This document shows positions 22,964 through 34,262 of a DNA stretch of 64,000 bases, piece after piece (the stretch's first letter is position 1; each line of letters starts with the position of its first letter). Both the position numbers and the translations under genes were made by a program. The stretch is from Coriolopsis trogii (Eukaryota > Basidiomycota > Agaricomycetes > Polyporales > Polyporaceae): contig JAHYIO010000004.1 of NCBI GenBank assembly GCA_020543525.1, forward strand, positions 1,116,001-1,180,000, given 5' to 3'. Under the pieces are notes generated by a model. It saw only the letters and a list, made by a program, of their open reading frames with translations. It was not told the origin of the DNA and searched no databases.

Positions 22964-23515
22964 AGCCTCCTGCTCCACTCATCTACCATCCTCCATATAC
23001 ATTGCCGTCATACGTTATCTCCTGTCCTGATTTGTGTGCCAATCGATGCGTCCACGTCCTCCCACGTCCTCCTGTCATCGTTTCCAGGGTCTATTAGCTG
23101 TATTGTTGCTTTGTCCAATATCGACTTCTTTCTCCCTTTTCTTCTCTCTTGCGCTTACAGTCTACTCTTGGACTTCCGCTCTTATACAGTTCCTCTTTAC
23201 CACGTTTTCACGAAGTCCTTTCCCGCTCTTCACAATGTGAACATTAGGATTGTTTGTATCGAGATATAGCAGAACCTCAGTCGCCTGTACTTGTCACATT
23301 TTCTCTCACCGTTCGAACTCCCAGCTCGTTGTTCCCCATTGTGAGCCTTCTTTACCCGCTAGCACCAACGCGACGAAGATACAGGCCTGTCCGGCTGAGG
23401 GTATGTAGTCGCTTCCCTTGGGATGGTCATCTGATGAGCTGATGGTGAATACAGCGTAGATTACGTTCAGGGTACAGTGTGTTCGTCGCAATGGAGCCCG
23501 CTACACATGCAGACA
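22964..23515. other. Intergenic between convergent genes
   Basis: About 550 bp, T-rich on the plus strand, probably the 3' flanks of the E2 and UPF0261 genes. No gene or repeat is seen. Confidence 0.4.
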
Positions 23516-24897
23516 TCATAAGCATGGTCCCTCCCCTCTCATAGGGCTCATACCGGTCATAGTGACCAAGCTCTTGACCATGCCCTCCACGAATATAGGG
23601 TCGTTGATATCTTCATCTCGTACGACTACTCGAACTTTGCTTCTCCTCATATCATCTTGATCAGCATCAGCAGCAGACGAAGGCATCCCCAGCCCTTCCA
23701 CCAATGCTTGACAGAGAGCATCGTCCGCTTCTCGATCGTCAAAAGGCCCTCCTTTCACCCTCAACGCGCTCACACCTCCCTTTGGCGGCCATACTTCTGT
23801 CTTCCCAGCGTCGGCTGCACCAAGTTTTTCGGCGACGATCCGCCCCAGCTGGGCGCATTCCTCCTTGCTCGTCCGCATGAGCGTCACACTGGCGTTGTGC
23901 TCATACAGCTTCCTCCCACCTCCTCGTTCCCCCTGTGCCCCGCTGGTCCACTTCTCAGGCACGCTCTCCCTCGGTCCAAAGTTCACCATGTCCAGCGCGC
24001 CCAGAGACACGACTTGCGGGACGCCCTGCCGCGCTGCCGCGGTCAGCCGGTCTTTGCCCGCGCTGAGGACGCCGCCGACGAGCTCGTCAGCGAGCTCCGT
24101 CGTCGTCAGGTCGAGCACGCTGTCGAAGAAGCCATCCGCGATGAGGCGCTCCATCGCTCGTCCCCCTGCGCCCGTCGCGTGGAAGACGTACGGCTCGCAC
24201 GGGTATCGGGCGAGCACTTCGCGAGCGTGCGTCACCGCGGGGGCGGTCACCCCGAACATCGTGATCGCGATGGGCTTCTTCTTCTCTCCTTGACCGCTCG
24301 CAAGCCGTGCACTCGTCCATGGCGCGCATTCGGTGCGCGCGGGCCATGCCCGCGATCGCCCCTGCGGCGTTCTGGAGTATGGGCCGGAGGATGTCGTTTG
24401 GGGCCGGCGATGTCTACGACGCTGTACATGACGGTGACGTCCGCATCGCGCACGAAGGGGGACACGTCCCCGCAGGTCATCGTGCTCAGGAGCAGCTTGG
24501 GGAACCCCAGTGGGAGATCGGCGAACGCCCCTGCGGCGAGCGTCGAGCCGCCCGAGCCGCCCATCGCGAGGACGCCGTCGATGGCGCGGGCGGAGGCGAG
24601 CGTGCTGAGGACCCGCGCGGCTCGGGTGGAGAGCGTGTTGATGAATTCGGAGCGGGAGAGCGACGAGATGTCGTCTGCGTGTGGACTGCCATCTTGGGAG
24701 GAGGCGAGGATTGAGGATTGGGAGACGTCGACAGCCGGGTGGGTGCTTGGGATGCGGCCGACGTCGAGGAGCTTGACACGGATGTTGTGAGCGGAGATGA
24801 GAACATCGCGGACGTAGAGGAGCTCGTCAAGTTTTGTGTCGCAGGTGCCCAGGATCGCGACGCATGGTACATCCTCTTCGTGTTGCTCGGCAGACAT
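23516..24897 (-). pseudogene. UPF0261/Tm-1-like N-domain gene with two frameshifts
   Basis: An intronless gene from ATG 24897 to TGA 23516. The thread begins MSAEQHEEDVPCVAILGTCD and reads the family blocks AMGGSGGSTLAAGAF, VMYSVVDIAG, LQNAAGAIAGMARAH, AITMFGVTAPAVTHAREVL and GVPQVVSLGALDMVNFG. These are characteristic of the UPF0261 family, equivalent to the N-terminal ATP-binding-like half of tomato Tm-1. The frame shifts by one surplus base near 24395 (a CCCCAAA run) and again near 24315. Without the two bases the length is exactly 459 codons. Either the gene is recently broken or the assembly has two indels. It diverges from the TIM-barrel gene at 25593, which corresponds to the other half of Tm-1. 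The biochemical role in fungi is not established. Confidence 0.75.
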
Positions 24898-25592
24898 GGT
24901 GCGTTCAGTTGTCCTGGATGCGTCCGTTGGAGATACAAGCTGTGGGCGTGGTTGAGTAGATGGCGTTAAACGGCAGTCGGAGCTTTGTACGATGCAGTAT
25001 AGGACACGAATGCTCTATATCATGCTTGGAGTTTCACAGGTCATCACATGGCCATGAGAGTACGTCACTGGCAACTCAAAGTACGCTATGCATGCTGCTG
25101 CACCGACCCATGGGCAACAGTACGTACACAATGTGCATTTCCTCAAGACCCCGTCAGAGTACACTAACAAGATGCAAATGCGGAACTTTGCTGTTGGGAC
25201 ATCACGTCGGTCGCAACGCGGTCACGTTTCCTTAATTGAACGCGTCTGTGGCGTGTCGCGTTGTTCTGCATATGTGTTTGTCTGCCCACTTCTCTAGTTT
25301 CGCACAATGCACACTGGTTCATACATGCATAGTGCTGCCCATAATGAATGTTTCAACGAAGGCGACGGCGGGAACGCTGGGGAATCATCGTAAGAAGTAT
25401 TACATCCGAGTACAAGCCCCACTCAACGGCATGCAGCCGGCCACAGATGTACGGACTGTCACTGAACGTAGATTCACAGGAAATCGTAACGTCACCACAG
25501 GTGACCGTCATCGATGTCTCATCGAACGGACCATCGTGCTGTCATCTCTCTCCTCTTTCACTGTCCACCGAACGGGCCTCCTCCCATATGGC
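24898..25592. promoter_or_regulatory. Divergent intergenic region between the two Tm-1-like halves
   Basis: About 695 bp between the start codons of the UPF0261-like and TIM-barrel genes. Co-regulation from this interval is plausible given the paired domains, but no specific site is identified. Confidence 0.35.
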
Positions 25593-26506
25593 ATGGCACA
25601 GAACAGAGAAGAGGCCCTTGCTCTCCTGCGGCGAACAATCGCCTCGGGCAACATCGTCCTCGGGGCAGGGGCCGGGATCGGCCTCTCCGCAAAGTTCATC
25701 GAGAAAGGCGGCGCGGACCTCATCGTCGTCTACAACAGCGGACGCTTCAGGATGGCCGGCCGTGGCTCTCTAGCCGGGCTCATGCCCTACGGCGACGCGA
25801 ACGCCATCGTGCTCGAAATGGTACTGTACCCCCAGCTCGTACCACTCGCGTCCCCAGCTCTCTCTCCCCATCAGTCGCTCACATGCACCCACTGCAGGCG
25901 AGCGAGGTCCTCCCGATCGTCGAACACGCGGGTGTAGTCGCCGGCGTGTGCGGGACGGACCCGTTCCGGTCCATGCCCCGCTTCCTCCGCCAGCTGAAGG
26001 AGCTCGGGTTCTGCGGCGTGCAGAACTTCCCCACCGTCGGCCTCGTCGACGGCGCGTTCCGCCAGAACCTCGAGGAGACGGGCATGTCCTACTCGCTCGA
26101 GGTCGACATGGTCCGAGAGGCGCGCGCCCTCGGCCTCCTCACCTGCCCCTACGTCTTCGCCGTCGAGGATGCGGAGGCGATGGCGCGCGGGGGGGCCGAC
26201 GTCCTCGTGGTGCACGTGGGGCTCACGACAAGCGGGAGCATCGGGGCCAGGACGAGTGTCACGCTTGACGATTGCGTGGAACGGATCCAGGAGTGCAGAG
26301 ACGCCGCCGTGAAGATCAACGGAGAGGTCATCGTGCTATGCCACGGCGGCCCCATTGCTTCCCCGGACGATGCGACGTACGTGCTGAGCAGAACGAAGGG
26401 TGTGTATGGCTTCTTTGGGGCTTCCAGTATGGAGAGATTACCGGCGGAGACAGCTATTGAAGAGAACGCGAGGAGATTCAAGCAAATTGACCTTGCGAAG
26501 GTATGA
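25593..26506 (+). CDS. TIM-barrel protein, Tm-1 C-terminal half family
   Basis: Two exons, 25593-25820 and 25898-26506 (phase 0), give 278 residues, the usual size of this single-domain family. The start ATG at 25593 gives [19 protein letters not shown]. Diagnostic segments are [46 protein letters not shown] as seen across the first junction, [32 protein letters not shown] and [15 protein letters not shown]. The family is annotated as a possible phosphoenolpyruvate-hydrolase-like or dioxygenase-like TIM barrel; no reaction is firmly known. It forms the C-terminal half of Tm-1 and stands next to the matching N-terminal half here. It is intact, unlike its divergent neighbour. Confidence 0.88.
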
Positions 26507-26656
26507 GCGAGGAGCTAACGTCGAATCCATTCCATGAGCTCTTGACGATACAAGTGTTGATCATACATGCTACATACATTCCAAGAAAACAAGCACTGTC
26601 CGGCAAAGTCCATGTGATATAACGTGTCTTGGTCGCGGACGTCTAACAAGGCAGCC

Positions 26657-29600
26657 TCACAGCCTGCTCTCCATCACGACCATGTTGCCCCTCCAGTTCA
26701 GCACCCCCTTGCCGAACGCGGCCTCTAGCACCTCCTCCATCGTGCGCACGAACACGAATTGCATCTCCGCCCGCACTTCGAGCGGCACGTCGTGCTCGAC
26801 ATCCTTCCGGTTCGCCCACGGGAGGATAACCTTCGTGACCTGCGCCCGATGCGCCCCAAGCACCTTCTCCTTGATCCCACCCACAGGCCCGACGCGCCCG
26901 CGGAGCGTCACTTCGCCCGTCATCGCGACGTTCGTGGGCACACATGCGCCGGTCAAAAGGGAGACGAATGCGCAAGTCTGTTCGTGAATCGCCTCAGCGT
27001 TTCATGCATGTGCATGGGGTACATCCGAACGCACCATAGCAATACCAGCCGACGGGCCGTCCTTCTTCACCGCACCGGACGGGAGGTGGAGGTGAATGTC
27101 GATCGGGTCCGGGAACTTCAGGGGATCCTGCGAACGCAGCTTGGTGATGTACAGGTCGTATGCATGGCTCTTGACCCAACTCAACGCAAGCTCTCCGCTC
27201 TCCTTGATCACCTATCATCATGTCAATCCTTTTGCTACGAACGGATGATGAGGATCTCTCACTTCTCCCAGGCTTCCAGTGAGCTTGAGGTGGCCGCTGC
27301 CAGGGACGGCGATCGTCTCAATGGGTAGAATGCCACCCTCTCCCATCCCGGTCACGACTAGGCCATATACAAGCCCCCGACGCTCCTCTCTGTGCAATTC
27401 TTCCTCGTCCCATCTCGCGATACCGAGGATCTTCTCGAGCTCATGCTCTTCGACGATCTTCTTGTAGGTCTTGCCCTTGCCCTTACTCTGCACCTCGATC
27501 GACGGTAGTTGGGAGATGTCCGTGATGCCCGAGCTGTCAGAGTACTCGGCCCACTCGACGGCCTTGTACCTGACGACGGCACCAATGGCGCGTTCGAGCG
27601 AGCGAACTCCTGCTTCACGAGTATAGTGGGTCGCGATGTGCATGAGGGCTGGCTGCGTGAGCGTGACATGCTCTGGCGTCAAACCGTTCGCCTTCAGCTG
27701 CTTTGGCAAAAGGAACTTGTTCGCGATATGCATCTTCTCATCGTAGGTGTATCCTGGATTACGTCACGCATGTGAGCATGGGACTGCATTGCACATAAGG
27801 ATGTGGTTACCGGAAAGCTGAACGATCTCACATCGATCCAGCAAAGGGGCGGAGATGGTCTCAAGAGAGTTGGAAGTGCAGATGAAAAGGACTTGGCTTA
27901 GATCAATGGGTACGTTGATGTAGTGATCCTACGCACGAGACGTTAGGACGCGCCAAGTTAACGTCACCAATCAACTCACATTGAAGGAGTGGTTCTGTTC
28001 TGGGTCGAGTACTTCGAGGAGCGCCGCCGCAGGATCGCCATGGAAATTGCTCTGACCAACTTTGTCGATCTCGTCCCTATAGACGACATCAGAAACTGTG
28101 TCACAAATCAGTGATCACACTGCTTACAACAGGATGACCGGATCGGGCCGGCCAGCCTTGCGGAGGGCCTGCACGATAGAGCCGGGACCGCTAGCAACGT
28201 AGGTCCGTCTATGACCTCGGATTTCGGCCTCGTCGCGCACACCACCGAGTGATATACGCTGGAAGGGCCGGTCGAGAGCACGGGCAATCGAGTGTCCTAG
28301 AGACGTCTTTCCGGTACCCGGCGGGCCAACGAATCTGTCGCGACGGGTCAAATGGCCTGGAACATCTCATGAAGGCCAACGACTCACAGGAGAATGGGGC
28401 CCTTGACGGCCTTCGAAGCAGAACCACGCTGAGGCTGCGAGCCCGTGGGTTTCTGTCCTGGACTGGTGTCTGGAACGTCTTGCTTGCCTGATCCCTGGTT
28501 AGCCGTCTGCACAGACTCTGCAGAAGGCGAAGACTTCAGCGCCTTGTAAATGAGCGCCAATGCACGTGAGGTCGCATCACCTTGAGCTCGTCGGGGGGAC
28601 GGATGTTGAGACTCGGCCGTGGTATTGGGGGGCGGGGTGAGAGGGACCAAGGCGGGCGAGGACGCTGACGGGATAGTTTCGCGTTCGGCCTGGAGTTGCT
28701 TGAGGCGAACAACGGCGAGGTACTCGATGAGGCGTTTCTTGATCTTGTCGAGTCCGTAGTGGTCTTCGTCGAGCTGCCTGCGCGCGTCGGCCAAGAAGGA
28801 GCGGTCCCGGAGTCTGTCCGAGGACGCCGATGCGAATGCGGAGGACGAGGGCCAGGGAAGGCAAGTGATCCATTCGAGCTGCAGCGACGTCAGTGAACTC
28901 GGCTCTGGGGCGACGTGGTCCGGGACTGACATAGTTTCTGATCACGCCATGCTCGACGCTCCCAGACGGGATGCGTTGCAGGCGCTTCCATTCGCGGACG
29001 GCCATCTTCCGCTCCTCGCTGTCCTTCGCCATCGCTTCGATCTTCGAACGGATTTCCGCCAGGTCCTCGGCCTCGGCCTGTTCGGTGTCGTCCAGTTCAG
29101 ACCCGTTCCCAGACGAACGCGAGCTTCCCGCGCTCTCGGGTCCAGGCCCGCCCGCGCTCCCTCGGCTTAGGTTCGACAGTTCCCGCTGGATGGCAGCGAG
29201 CTGTTGGCGGAGGAAGAACTCTTTCTGCTGCTTCGAGAGCGACTCGTCGATGGATTTGGCAATCTTCTTCGTCACTTCCGTTATCGAAGCCTGTTTGACA
29301 AACAGCTCCGTTGCACGTCGGAGGCGATCGTCCGCCCCGGCCGCAGATAGGTATTCTGCCACGGAGGTAGTCAGTACGTGGCGTTCGCCTTTTCAGACAT
29401 GGCTCCGTCGATGGGCAAAGGCTTCATTGAGAATATGTCGATGGCACCAGTATTCGGCACGATACGACGCCCGAACTGAAGGAAAGTGGATGCTGGACCA
29501 AGTTCGAGGGTGGGACTCACCAAGCTTGTCGTTGTACTCAACCTTGTTGATACCAGCCACGATAACATCCGCCATCCAAGGCGCGCGGTCATCCGAGACC

Positions 29601-30094
29601 TCTTCAATCATATGCGAGATCTTCAGATACACGTCCCTCCGGGATTGCTGAGTCGCATCCTGGGCAAGACTGTCAAGAAGCTTCGAAGCAGCGGACCTAA
29701 AGGGTGCGACTGTCTCAGGCGTGGGTGGGCCGTCGTCCTTGGGATACTCGGCTCTTAGCTCGATAAGCTCGTTCGGGTTGAAGGGCGCCGAGGTCTTAGT
29801 GTCCGGAAAGTGTATTCGCGAGAGACCGTGGAGGGTGACGTGATAGATCCGCTGAGAGGACCTGGAAATAGGCCTGACGACTCGCACAACCCGAGCGGCA
29901 GTACCCCACGAGTGGATGGTTGTAGGTGAAGTGCATGGGACTGTGCCGATGACCAGTTGCACCTCCGAGCGCTGGACGAGTTCAATCAGGCGCGTGCCGA
30001 CGGTCTCGTCGAGAGAGAGTTGTATCCTCGCCGTCGGGAGGAGGACGAGCGGTTGAGGTAGAGTGAGCGTGGGGAGGAGGGTAGAGGCAGGCAT
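26657..30094 (-). CDS. LON2: Peroxisomal Lon protease
   Basis: Nine exons in phase: 30094-29521, 29355-28931, 28878-28388, 28334-28128, 28076-27980, 27928-27811, 27753-27263, 27211-27035 and 26977-26657. The product is 966 residues. The N-domain starts directly with [20 protein letters not shown] and has no mitochondrial presequence. Walker A is GPPGTGKTS (K506) and Walker B is VILLDEID. The Ser-Lys protease dyad is S855 ([10 protein letters not shown]) with K898 ([12 protein letters not shown]). The C-terminus is SRL, a type-1 peroxisomal targeting signal, which separates it from mitochondrial Lon. It degrades damaged matrix proteins. About 90 residues of Ser/Pro/Gln-rich sequence are inserted just before Walker A. 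The first intron is 165 nt. The gene is divergent from DML1 over 183 bp. Confidence 0.94.
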
Positions 30095-30277
30095 GGTGGT
30101 GGTCGGTGTTAAGGAAGAGGAGGGTCTCCCGCACGTCAAGCTCAGTGCGGAGACGCGCCGGGAGCACCGATGCGGGGAACGAGCGCCTGGGACAAATCAC
30201 ACGCGAGTCTTCTAGCGCTTGTCTCTCCACGTGCTTGTACGTGCGCGTCTATATCCCTTCTGGCATTGCCAGACACC
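30095..30277. promoter_or_regulatory. Shared 183-bp divergent promoter region
   Basis: Only 183 bp separate the LON2 and DML1 start codons. A common promoter is inferred from spacing; no TATA box is obvious. Confidence 0.45.
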
Positions 30278-32256
30278 ATGAAGGAAATTCTCTACATACA
30301 GGCAGGCAGCTTTGCAAACTTCATAGGCACCCACTTTTGGAACACGCAAGAGAGCTACTTTACATACGAAGATGGCGACGATCCAGTAGTCTACCACGAC
30401 AGGTCGTTCAGAGAGGGCGTGACCACAAAGGTATAAATTCTGCATACTCTTTCGGTGGCCTGCAACGCTCATACCGCCTCTTGAAGGGAGTAACAACGTA
30501 CTGCCCAAGACTGCTTCTGTTTGACCGCAAATGTATGTGGATGCGAGAGGGAGTTGCGCGTCACATGCTCACGCCATTAGATAGCACATTTTGGTGCGCT
30601 CTCGGACGCGTTGTATGGCGGCGAGGACACGACGGATGTGTCTCAGTGGTATTAGTCTTGAAACGCATTTGCTCAGCTTTCCACTGATTATGTCATGTAG
30701 GGGAGGTAGTGTAGTTGAATTCCGGCACGACCCGATACCGAAGAGCAAGTACCACGCTCGGCTTGATGAAGGCGAACTTGAAGATGCTCAAGACGACTCC
30801 AACGAAGACGAGATGTCTAACCTGGAATCAGTCAGGTTCTGGTCAGACTACTCCCGCGTCTATCTCCATCCACGAACTGTCCAAAAGTTGCCAGACCTCC
30901 CAGATTGGGAGAGAACTGATGGTGATTGGAGCGCGAGCAGAGAGTCATTCCACCTGCATGAGAAAGTAAATGGCTCTCGTAGATCCCATGTATTCCGGTC
31001 ACTGATGACACACAGGAACACGAAGTTATTGAAAACGAGCTGCGTTCGTTCATCGAGGAATGCGACGAAATTCAAGTAAGCAACATGTGTTCAGTCAACC
31101 CACAGCGGAGTCAGGTTGACGCTCCTGTAGGGCATTCAAATCATGAGTGATTGCAAGACGTTCGGCGGCTTCACTGACGCATTGCTCACGGCCTTCCGGG
31201 ACGAGTATGAGAAGCTACCATCGCTCGCTTTCTCTTGCCTCTCGGACGCTTCGCGCGCGTTGGTTAGCGCGGACGACTCTGAACAGGCGATCAAGGCGAT
31301 CAACGACGCGCTCTGCTTACGCAACTTGGAGACTCTGTCGACGTTGAACGTACCTATTCAGGAGCCGTCAACGTGGCGCAGAGACGGGTGGCTGGATGGA
31401 CTCAATCTCAACGCAAGTGTATATCGTCATACATTGATTCAGCGAGCTGAGCGCATGAACAGCCCCGGACTCCCTATCACACATCTGCACTCTTGTCCAC
31501 ACATATTGAGACAGCTACCCTTCCATTCAGGTGCATGCTCCTCTGTCAACGTATAGAATGGCACTAACAATTAACAGACTCAAGAACTCCGCATACGACA
31601 TGTCGTCCTTGAACGATTTGCTCAATTTGTCAGGAACCACTCGAACGGTTCACATGGCGGGTCTGTACCCCATCCCTGTCTCTAACGCATGGGCGACGAA
31701 AACAGAGAAACGCATATATGATCTCTCTGTTGTTGCCGACGGAGGCAATGTACATCATACGGAGTACGCACGTCTGCATGTATCCCGTGGCCTTAGGGCC
31801 AACGAGACTCCGGTCTACGATGAGCTTTTCTCGGCCAAAGCGCCGTCACCCTTGAGGTATGTGCTGCTCGTCGCAGAGATTGACGATGCGCAGACGGGCT
31901 GACGGGGCATACGAAGCATTCATGGGCCCGCATATTCCACCCCAACGTCCTTCCCTCGCTTCTTCTCACCGGCCGCCGACGATTCCACCACAGCAGCAGA
32001 ACACAGAGAGTCACGCCACAGGGCTCTCACATCACTCACCTCGACAGCGGCGACTTCTGGTTTGTTCTCGAACTACGCACGTCTCGCACAGGAATGCGTG
32101 GACCGCCGGGCGGAGGTGGTCACGCGCATGGGTCTGGAGTTCGACGAGGTGCGGGAGCTCAAAGACGACTTGTGGGCATTGTGCGATCAGTACGGGGCGG
32201 AAGGAGGAGAGGACGCGGAAGAGGAGCATATAGGTGAGGACGAGGAATTCGTCTGA
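30278..32256 (+). CDS. DML1: Misato/Dml1-like tubulin-related mitochondrial protein
   Basis: Nine exons in phase: 30278-30430, 30487-30532, 30585-30648, 30701-30965, 31016-31075, 31131-31412, 31463-31530, 31578-31856 and 31917-32256. The product is 518 residues. Family blocks are MKEILYIQAGSFANFIGTHF, then WNTQESYFTYEDGDDP, the tubulin-like DCKTFGGFTDALL, and HTSALLSTHIETATLPFRLK. The C-terminus has a helical SNYARLAQECVDRR segment. Misato/Dml1 proteins act in mitochondrial DNA inheritance and mitochondrial shape. Intron 6 (31413-31462) uses a GC donor (AAC|GCAAGT), required to keep phase. The last acceptor was placed at 31916 because the in-frame alternative 20 nt upstream runs out of the family pattern. 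It is divergent from LON2. Confidence 0.9.
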
Positions 32257-33070
32257 GAGGGAGTTCATCCACCCGCGGCTGCCCCGTCCGCCCCGGTTAC
32301 GCATCCAGTATCAAGAGAGGTCAGCGTTGCCTGTCCGTTGTACAGGCTCGAGCTCGTGTCTTGCTGAGCGTATCTGTCATCAGGGCTCTTCTGATTCACC
32401 CTCCCTTGGCTGGAATGTATTGCTTATCCGTCTGCGATCGATGCCATTGTTCACAGGGACAATTGATTGTGCTTCGCGATCCCTGGACCGTCCCCCCAAT
32501 TTCGCTGTTCCGTTCGCGCGATACAACAACGTGGGGGCTTGTTTCCACCTGATCAGATGCCCGCCCGGTGCGGAATGTTCGTGGAAGATGGAGAATAAGA
32601 CCAGAGGTGATCAAAAGCGGTTAGGCTTGGGGCACGCCCACACGAACAAACATGCGTAAACAATGGGAAGCTGATGGTAGCACGGGCGCGGAGCCTGGCC
32701 CCCTCCTCGTCCCCACCCCTTATGGCGAAGAAGTACGCTCTGCGAAAGTCGCCCTGTGGGCAACATGCTTGCGCGGTCTCTCCGCCTCACGAATGCATGG
32801 CGGCGCGGCAGTGGCGGTGACAGAATATAGCTAACCAGCGGACGAAGCACACAGCCGCCCCCGCCTGAAAACTCAAGGTATGCACCCCTCGGCAGTAGAC
32901 GGCTGAGCTACGTTTGCACTCATAGAATGCACTGCTGGAGCGACACAATGGACGGGTCCTTGTGTGGGGCGACCATCGGAGCAGCCCAAACCAGGGGAGT
33001 CCGCCCATTGGCTTGGCTGAACGAGACCGGCATCCGCGCACATGAGGCTCGTCCCGGAGGCTTTACGCGT
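32257..33070. other. Intergenic, left flank of the dispersed element
   Basis: About 810 bp without a supportable gene, between DML1 and the first copy of the dispersed element. I saw no similarity to the left flank of the second copy, so the element boundary is near 33071. Confidence 0.35.
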
Positions 33071-33368
33071 GAACACGTTGGTGGTCTCCGCTGATTATCG
33101 CAACAAAATCAAGGGTTGGGATCCCACTGCCTCGCGGTGAAACACCGCCCATGCCTTCTGGACCCTGCAGGAAGAAACGGCGTTTGTTATGGTTCTCCAT
33201 TTGCGGCAGGACGATAACAATCGATGCAGCGGAATTCAGAGTCAGCCCCGCCCAACGATCGGTGGACGCGCGTCACCGGACCCGAACGAGCGTGTTCTTT
33301 GTTCGCTTTCGGAGCTGACGCGTTCCATCCCACCCTCGGAGAACGCCGCTGGGGGTCAGCCTCTCGTC

Positions 33369-33376
33369 TATATAAA
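33369..33376 (+). promoter_or_regulatory. TATA box of element copy 1
   Basis: TATATAAA, 45 bp upstream of a conserved ATG. It sits at the matching place and spacing (47 bp) in copy 2, in a context where surrounding bases differ, which suggests selection. Confidence 0.6.
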
Positions 33377-33682
33377 CCTGCCATCCCTCTGCTCTCTCTC
33401 TCCCCAGAACCATCATGTTCTCTCAACACTCTCGACTGAGTGCCCCATAACCAGCCGGGCCCGGTGCTTTCCAGGTAAGCTCGCCTACTCCCTTCTCTCA
33501 CCGTCCTATGCTGATTGTGGCGCGTATAGCATCGTCGCTCGCCAACCCGATCAATGCCATAGCACGCTCCGGCCTGGGGCCACCTACTGGCCTTCGTCGT
33601 GTCGTCGAGTGTTGTGTTTGTGCTCAGGTGTCCGCGTCCCGCGTCAGTCTAACTGTCTAAGCCGGGATGTCATCGGGGGCGG

Positions 33683-33704
33683 CCACCGCTCGTAAGAGCG
33701 GTGG
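33683..33704 (+). other. Stem-loop H1 in element copy 1
   Basis: CCACCGCT, a 6-base loop (cgtaag) and AGCGGTGG pair perfectly over 8 bp. Copy 2 has ACCGCT/AGCGGT at 57455-57460 and 57470-57475 with a different loop. The stem is followed in both copies by an almost identical stretch of about 65 bp. Confidence 0.5.
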
Positions 33705-34019
33705 TCGTCAAAGACGCCATAACCAACAACGGCCGTGCGCGGCTGGGTAGACGACGTACGCACCGACCTACTCTCCTGACACACTGCGAGGTCTGCTGAA
33801 CGCGGCCGCTGTGCATGTGTGCTCTCGAGGGTTGCAAGGTGTCGCGTCGTCAGCGGGGTGATCCCCTGTGGAGGTATGTCTGCTCGCTCTCAATGTCTGT
33901 CCACAACGCTGATTGGAGTTAGTTCGTCGTGCGCTACATGACCCCTGCCATCCCCGGTTGATCGGCTCGTCCGTCCCGCGGCGCGTGTGGTCTGTACTAG
34001 CGATGGGCTCTCATCAACA

Positions 34020-34049
34020 GCGACGGTGGTGCGATAAGCGCGCCGTCGC
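34020..34049 (+). other. Stem-loop H2, unit A of copy 1
   Basis: GCGACGG (34020-34026) pairs with CCGTCGC (34043-34049); an inner GCG/CGC pairing is possible. It is equivalent to H2 at 34233-34262 and 58186-58238. Confidence 0.45.
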
Positions 34050-34232
34050 ATCGAAAGAACGGGTATTCGCCTTCGTCTCTATGTATGCTGCATCCTAGCT
34101 AACTCTATCTTCGTCTAGATTCATCTCCGCATAGCTTGTCATGTGACCCGTGCAATCCCCGGTTGACTGGTTCGTCCTTGTACGACCGTCCTGCGGCGCG
34201 TGTGGTCCATGCAGGCATACGGATCTTCAACA

Positions 34233-34262
34233 GCGACGGTGCCGGATAAATAGGCCCGTCGC
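34233..34262 (+). other. Stem-loop H2, unit B of copy 1
   Basis: GCGACGG, a bulged T, then GCC pairs with GGC followed by CCGTCGC: ten base pairs with one bulge. The outer seven pairs match unit A and copy 2, while the inner helix differs in sequence and length yet stays paired. Confidence 0.5.

Noticed and set aside
23657..24790. 377-codon plus-strand frame
   Set aside because: It is antisense to the UPF0261-like gene, whose family motifs are clear. The plus frame is Arg/Ser/Pro-rich noise from GC-rich codons.
25514..26268. Long Arg/Pro-rich plus-strand frames over the TIM-barrel gene
   Set aside because: They are alternative frames of a GC-rich exon; the TIM-barrel frame carries all family motifs.
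28577..29362. 261-codon minus-strand frame extending past the LON2 exon end at 28931
   Set aside because: The part beyond 28931 is intron read-through into a wrong frame; the spliced LON2 model keeps family sequence.
33413..33450. Short frame at the conserved ATG of the dispersed element as a conserved microprotein
   Set aside because: Only the first three codons (MFS) agree. Sequence and length then differ between copies, so coding conservation is not supported.
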